Part shown: piece after piece, positions 59,375-64,000 of the stretch
How the letters are laid out: each line of letters begins with the position of its first letter
How positions within the stretch are numbered: position 1 is the first letter of the stretch
NCBI RefSeq assembly: GCF_003473485.1
Contig: NC_053044.1
Location: 52,616,091 to 52,680,090 of the forward strand
Direction: 5' to 3'
Origin: Medicago truncatula
Lineage: Eukaryota > Streptophyta > Magnoliopsida > Fabales > Fabaceae
Length of the DNA: 64,000 bases
The notes under the pieces: model-generated
Seen by the model: the letters and a program-made list of their open reading frames with translations, nothing else
The model's database searches: none
What the model was told of the DNA's origin: nothing
Position numbers and translations under genes: made by a program

Positions 59375-60205
59375 ATAACATTACATGATTGCTGATTGAT
59401 GTGATTAAACTATTTTTATTTTAATATTTTTCATTTGATGTGAGTGTATTTAAACATTTTTTATTTAAAGTTGTGATTATAAAAGATTTGCTCAAAAAAA
59501 ATAATACATATAAAACATTAATATTTAGGCACAGTTAACACCATTAAAAATATATTGAATAATTGTGTTGGGCAACTTCTGAGGAGAAACAAAAACATTA
59601 CTATTAAAAAAGAGAAAATTGTAAATCATACAACAATATCAAATATACAAATGTATGAAAAACAGTCTCTATTACATTCGAAACAACTTATTTGTTTATT
59701 TTTGTTTTAAAATTTGATATTTCTAAAGCAAAACATGTGTCTCTGCTCACGAAATATTATTTTTATTAGACCAATCAAATATACAAACAACAACTTATTT
59801 ATTTATTTTTGTTTTAAAATTTGATATTTCTAAAGCAAACATGTGTATCTGCTCACGAAATATTATTTTTATTAGACCAATCAAGTATACAAACAATTAA
59901 CAATTACGTATTTTTTTCAAGGTCACCAACAAAATTCACACATATTAAATGTAGAGTAAAAAAACATTGTGAATTTTTTTTTATGGTCGGGATTCGAACC
60001 CCAACCTTGCATATATTATGCATTATTTTTATCAACTGAATTAAGTTTACGGAGATAAAACAATGTGGATTTAAAATTGCGTTCGAGTACTATATATCTA
60101 CTACAAAGACATTTGATAAAGTATATTAGATTGTGAAGAGTTTGAATTCTTGATTCTCGCTTCTCGCTTCTCAAACTTTTAATGTGTTCGAATTTGAGTA
60201 AATAG
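59375..60205. other. AT-rich spacer with a direct duplication and SINE remnant
   Basis: A segment of about 120 bp is repeated directly: 59,695-59,770 and 59,800-59,885 both contain tttgttttaaaatttgatat, ctgctcacgaaatatta and ttattagaccaatcaa. 59,985-60,055 is a 5'-truncated relative of the SINE at 31,600 (gggattcgaaccccaacc, then catatattatgcatta). Confidence 0.6.
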
Positions 60206-60207
60206 GC

Positions 60208-60748
60208 AATTACTCAAATTGTAAGTTTCGTCAACTATCCATCTGAAATTGACAAAACTTCAATTATCCCCTAAAATTTTACAACGTTAATCAATTTACC
60301 CCATCCGTCACGAACATGACGTTTTGAAAATACCCTATAAAGTTTTGCACTTATGTGCAAAATGTTCTCGAACTTAAAAATTTATATTATTTTTTTCTTA
60401 AGGAATGTGCACCACTTTCACAAGACAAGAACAAGATTAGTACATAATTAGATGTGAACTAATTTTCCTGTATAAAACATGACACAAATAAACAAATAAA
60501 AAAGAACAGCAATACTTCTCATTACACATAAAATAAAAATATAAATTTTCAAGTTCGGTGCATTTTGCATATAAGTGCAACACTTTTAGGGGGGTATTTG
60601 CAAAACGTCATGTTCGCTAACAGAAAAATTTGACGGAGAGGGTAAATTGATTAACGTTGTGAAATTTCAGAGGGGTAATTGAAATTTTGTCAATTTCAAA
60701 GGGATAATTGAGGAAACTTACAATTTCAGGGGGTAATTATCTATTTAC
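60208..60748. mobile_element. Foldback MITE, about 540 bp
   Basis: Left aataggcaattactcaaatt, then aattgacaaaacttcaatta and gaacatgacgttttgaaaat; right gcaaaacgtcatgttcgc, then taattgaaattttgtcaatt and gtaattatctattta. The two arms are complementary for more than 150 bp. Confidence 0.75.
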
Positions 60749-61159
60749 TTGTTTAAATTTGGTCACAAAACTATTTAGACAAAAAAAGTGTCATAAAATG
60801 AAATTGTTAATCTTGTAAAAAAAAAAAAAAGCGTATTGACAAGATTAACCATAAAATACTTGCTCTCTAAAACTAGAGCTGCACCATGAAATTGTTAATC
60901 TTGTCAACAAAAAAAAAATGAAATTGTTACTTTAACCGTAATTATGGTTAGATTAATCAAAATTTTCCCGGCATTTGGTAATGGTGGGGTAAGCAGTGAG
61001 AGGAACGAGGTTAATGTCATTGTCAAACACTGGTCTTGGAGACCTCATATTTCCAACAGTTAAACTCTGTTCTGTTCTGTTCACACTCTCTCCTCTTTCT
61101 CTCCCACACACACACACACCACTCTTTCTCCGCTTCATGTTTCTTACTCTCACAACATA
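60749..61159. promoter_or_regulatory. Promoter and leader region of the membrane-protein gene
   Basis: AT-rich with a small direct repeat (atgaaattgttaatcttgt at 60,798 and 60,887). Closer to the start codon the leader becomes CT-rich (ctctctcctctttctctccc, about 61,085-61,135). No clear TATA box. Confidence 0.4.
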
Positions 61160-63681
61160 ATGTTTTCTAGTTACTGGTTACTTCGTTTTTGTTTTCTACT
61201 CACATTTTTCTCCTCCTCACTATGTCACTCCTCCACTTCTTCTTCCTTGTCACAACTCACTTCAGGTGCTATTTCACCAACACCTCTCTCTTACATTTTC
61301 TTTACTCTTTCAGCAATTCATTATGCAAACCAAGCTTTTACTGGGCGAAAAAAAAAATAAAAAAAAATATCATTATTTTTTAGACAGTGCAGGATATTTA
61401 TTGTAGTTGTACATGTACTTGTACTCTTTCCTTGCTTAATTTTTTTCCTTTTTGCTAAAATGTACTTAACCATAAAAGTTTCTGATTTTTTCTTTTTCTT
61501 TTTCTTTTTGTTTTCATTTTTCCAGTGAAAGAAAATGAGGGAAATGGTGTGGTATTTTCTAGGTTTGATGTATTTGCTGCAGCACCATATGAGAACTCAC
61601 CACTTCCCTTAGCTGCAGAGAGAACTAGAAGAAAAGATCCACTTGATGGCTTCAATAAATACACAAGTGGATGGAATATCAGTGACCACCATTATTGGGC
61701 TGTAACCTCATTCAACCCTTACTCAATATAATTTGTTCTGTTTTTGCTAATTATCATTGTTAATTAAGGTTTAAGTTTTGAGCTTAGTTTACGTGGGGGA
61801 TTTTATTTATTCTGCGTTTTAGTTTATTTTATAAATGATTTTTGGACAACTAATTTTTGGAAACTTTCGCGACAATTTGTAAGTGGTTAACACAGTTCTA
61901 ATAGATGTTCAATTACTTTCCTTAGATGCTTAATGAATATACCAGTTGTCTACACTTATTAACCATGATTTTGGACATGATTAACCATAATTTTCAGGTG
62001 TTTAAATTAGCCTTTTAGTTAGTCCTGCAGTATTGAATTTTCATACCAAAAATTAAGTCCACTCACTATTTTTCCTTTTTATTGAATACAGTCAGCGGCA
62101 TATACAGCAGTTCCTGTATTCAGCATTGCAGCAGTCTGGTTCTTGGGCTTTGGCTTCTGTTTATTACTCCTCATTGTTTGTTACTTCTGTCGTAAAACCG
62201 AGTCTTATGGTTATTCTTCAACATACTATGCACTTTCCCTTATTCTCCTCATATTGTTCACATTTATAACACTGTAAGTACGAATCTTTCTATTCCTTTG
62301 TTTTTCTGGATTCATGGTTAATCGAATCTGCATTACAAATTACATGTCTTTCTGTGTTAACAGAATTGGATGTGCAGTACTATATATTGGACAAGGTAGT
62401 TTTCATAGAAGCACAACAACGACGTTGCAATATGTGGTGTATCAAGCTGATTCTGCAGTGGATAAATTAAGAAATGTTTCTGATTACCTTGCTCAAGCAA
62501 AGCTTGTTGGAATCGATCGAGTTTTTCTTCCCGCTAATGTTCAAACTGATATTGATGCGGCAGAAACAGACATCAATGCTTCTGCTGGCACAATTTCTGA
62601 TAAGACAAAAGAGAATTCAGACAACATACAAGATCTCTTAGATTCTGTGTAATGATTGATTATTAGGCATTCTTCAGCTGTATATATTTTTCATTTCCAT
62701 TTTTCTCTGAAAAATGATAATTGTGAGTCTGATACAGGAGGCTGGCGCTCATCATAATAGCTGCAGTTATGCTAGTATTGACGTTTCTTGGATTTTGTAA
62801 GTTTATGTCGCAGTTTAGTTGTATAATTTCTTATTGTTATTGAGGTATTAATTTTTGCTCTGACTTGTTACTATACAGTGTTCTCAATTTTCGGAATGCA
62901 AGTCCTTGTGTACATGTAAGTGAAATGTATTGTTACCACTTACACTTATATACTCTTTCTGTCCCTTTTTATAAGCACCATTTTACACTCAGCGATTGTA
63001 TTGTTTGATTCTTTGCTAGTAATCATAATCCCTCTTATCATCACATTTTCTCATCAAACACTTTGACATAAATTGCAGCTTGGTAATCGCAGGATGGTTT
63101 CTTGTTACTGGCACCCTTATATTATGTGGTTTATTCCTCATTCTCCACAAGTAAGTTTCCCTAAACTAGTAAAATCTGAATTCAATGATTTTGCCATATA
63201 ATTTTATAGATATGTTGCTCATAGAAAACAATGTGGTAGCAAGTGATTTTACTACTCAACAAAGCCATACACTTAATTTTAATTATCACCTCATATATGT
63301 ATTTGAGAAATTATATCAAATTGTAATGTTTATTATGTGCATGCCACTTTTGATAGTGTGACAGCAGATACATGTGTAGCCATGAATGAGTGGATCCAAT
63401 ATCCTACTGCAAATACAGCTCTCGACGATATACTGCCCTGTGTGGACAAAGCCACAGCACAAGAAACATTGTTGAGAAGCAAAGAAGTGACTTCTGAACT
63501 AGTTAACTTGGTGAACCAAGTTATTACTAATGTCTCCAACATAAATTTTGCCCCCAATTTCACGCCGCTGTACTACAATCAATCCGGTCCCTTGATGCCA
63601 CTCCTCTGCGATCCCTTCCGTCCTGACATGACAGATCGACAATGTGACTCTGGTGAAGTGAACATAAGCAACGCCACACAG
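61160..63681 (+). CDS. Multi-pass plasma-membrane protein, Tweety-like topology (5' part)
   Basis: Plant family of membrane proteins related, from memory, to Arabidopsis AT2G12400 and AT2G25270; the function is not established. Exons: 61160-61265, 61526-61701, 62092-62273, 62364-62648, 62738-62796, 62879-62915, 63079-63150, 63357-63681, in phase, 414 codons; more exons lie beyond 64,000. Signal peptide about 1-25 (FCFLLTFFSSSLC). Family hallmark ERTRRKDPLDGFNKYTSGWN before the first membrane helix. Helices: about 100-122 (FSIAAVWFLGFGFCLLLIVC), 137-162, 252-282 and 282-305 (VIAGWFLVTGTLILCGLFLI). A soluble loop at 165-250 carries possible coiled coil. The last part has Cys pairs (DTCVAM, LPCVD, LLCDPF, RQCDSG) and N-x-S/T sites (NVS, NFT, NQS, NIS, NAT), fitting an extracellular domain. 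The exon 1 donor choice is the least certain border. Confidence 0.82.
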
Positions 63682-64000
63682 GTACGTAAATTGAATCTTC
63701 GTAGAACATGAAAACACTATAATGCACTTGGTTTGTGTTAACCATGTGAAAGTCTAAAATGTTCATTTCTGTTATGCATCATTTTTGGGGTCTATCAAGA
63801 ATCAAGGTTTTTGGAAGTCACATTGTAAGAGTCAAAATGAGCTGTGTTCTGCTCACTAATGAGTTGAGTTTCAAAAATTATGATTCACAAGACCTCGAGT
63901 CATCGTGAGCCAGACCACTCAACCTGTGGATTGAGGTGGGTTACCCCTTGTTCGAGTTGGACCTAACTGCCGATTCTAATATAATTAAAATATCCAAAAA
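63682..64000 (+). other. Intron 8 of the membrane-protein gene, cut by the window edge
   Basis: The donor gtacgtaaat follows exon 8. No acceptor in the proper phase is seen before 64,000, so the rest of the gene is outside. The right end contains a less AT-rich stretch (cctcgagtcatcgtgagcc) of possible repeat origin. Confidence 0.6.

Noticed and set aside
1-64000. CRISPR arrays, operons, Shine-Dalgarno sites, bacterial features
   Set aside because: Spliced genes, plant transposons and plant-type promoters show nuclear plant DNA; none of these features was seen.

Overview
This is plant nuclear DNA from a legume, most likely Medicago truncatula. The genes have short exons and AT-rich introns with GT-AG borders, and the spaces between them are full of MITEs, SINE-like repeats and Mutator-like elements. 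A class II KNOX gene of KNAT3 type sits beside a tandem flotillin array. From memory this matches the M. truncatula chromosome 3 FLOT locus, from which FLOT2 and FLOT4 are known as infection-thread and nodulation genes. I could not search a database, so species and FLOT numbers are inference.

Layout. 1-1451: part of a long minus-strand LTR, Ty3/gypsy-like. 1.95-7.25 kb: nested repeats (a Mutator-like insertion with a 10-bp target duplication, several foldback MITEs, a SINE). 7,722-11,633 (+): class II KNOX homeobox gene, 6 coding exons, 396 aa. 14,379-22,548 (+): neurochondrin-family gene, 18 coding exons, 620 aa, whose first coding exon is just the ATG. 23.8-50.9 kb (-): five flotillin-like copies in the same orientation, each with two exons. 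Copies 1, 2, 4 and 5 are intact (480, 475, 478 and 474 aa). Copy 3 is a pseudogene with four separate lesions. The 30-38.7 kb gap between copies 2 and 3 holds transposon debris: a Mutator-like element carrying a MAIN-like/plant-mobile-domain exon, a broken LINE RNase H domain, SINEs and an LTR-like repeat.

53.2-57.5 kb is a three-level nest. The outer long-inverted-repeat element carries a spliced fragment resembling the condensin II subunit CAP-H2. Inside it is a complete 2,886-bp Mutator-like element with a perfect 9-bp target duplication. That element holds two convergent small transcription units and two tandem long hairpins. A third, 336-bp MITE, also with a 9-bp duplication, sits in the outer element's right arm. 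57.7-60.75 kb is a run of foldback elements. 61,160-63,681 (+) is the 5' part (8 exons, 414 codons) of a multi-pass plasma-membrane protein of a plant family with Tweety-like topology; it continues past the right edge.

The host genes are independent eukaryotic transcription units. The only functional group is the flotillin array, whose products are expected to oligomerise in plasma-membrane microdomains. The strongest leads are the decay and divergence within the flotillin array, the Mutator-like nest with its gene capture and long hairpins, and three features of the KNOX and neurochondrin genes: a 3-codon uORF, a stop-free 81-nt last intron and the ATG-only exon.
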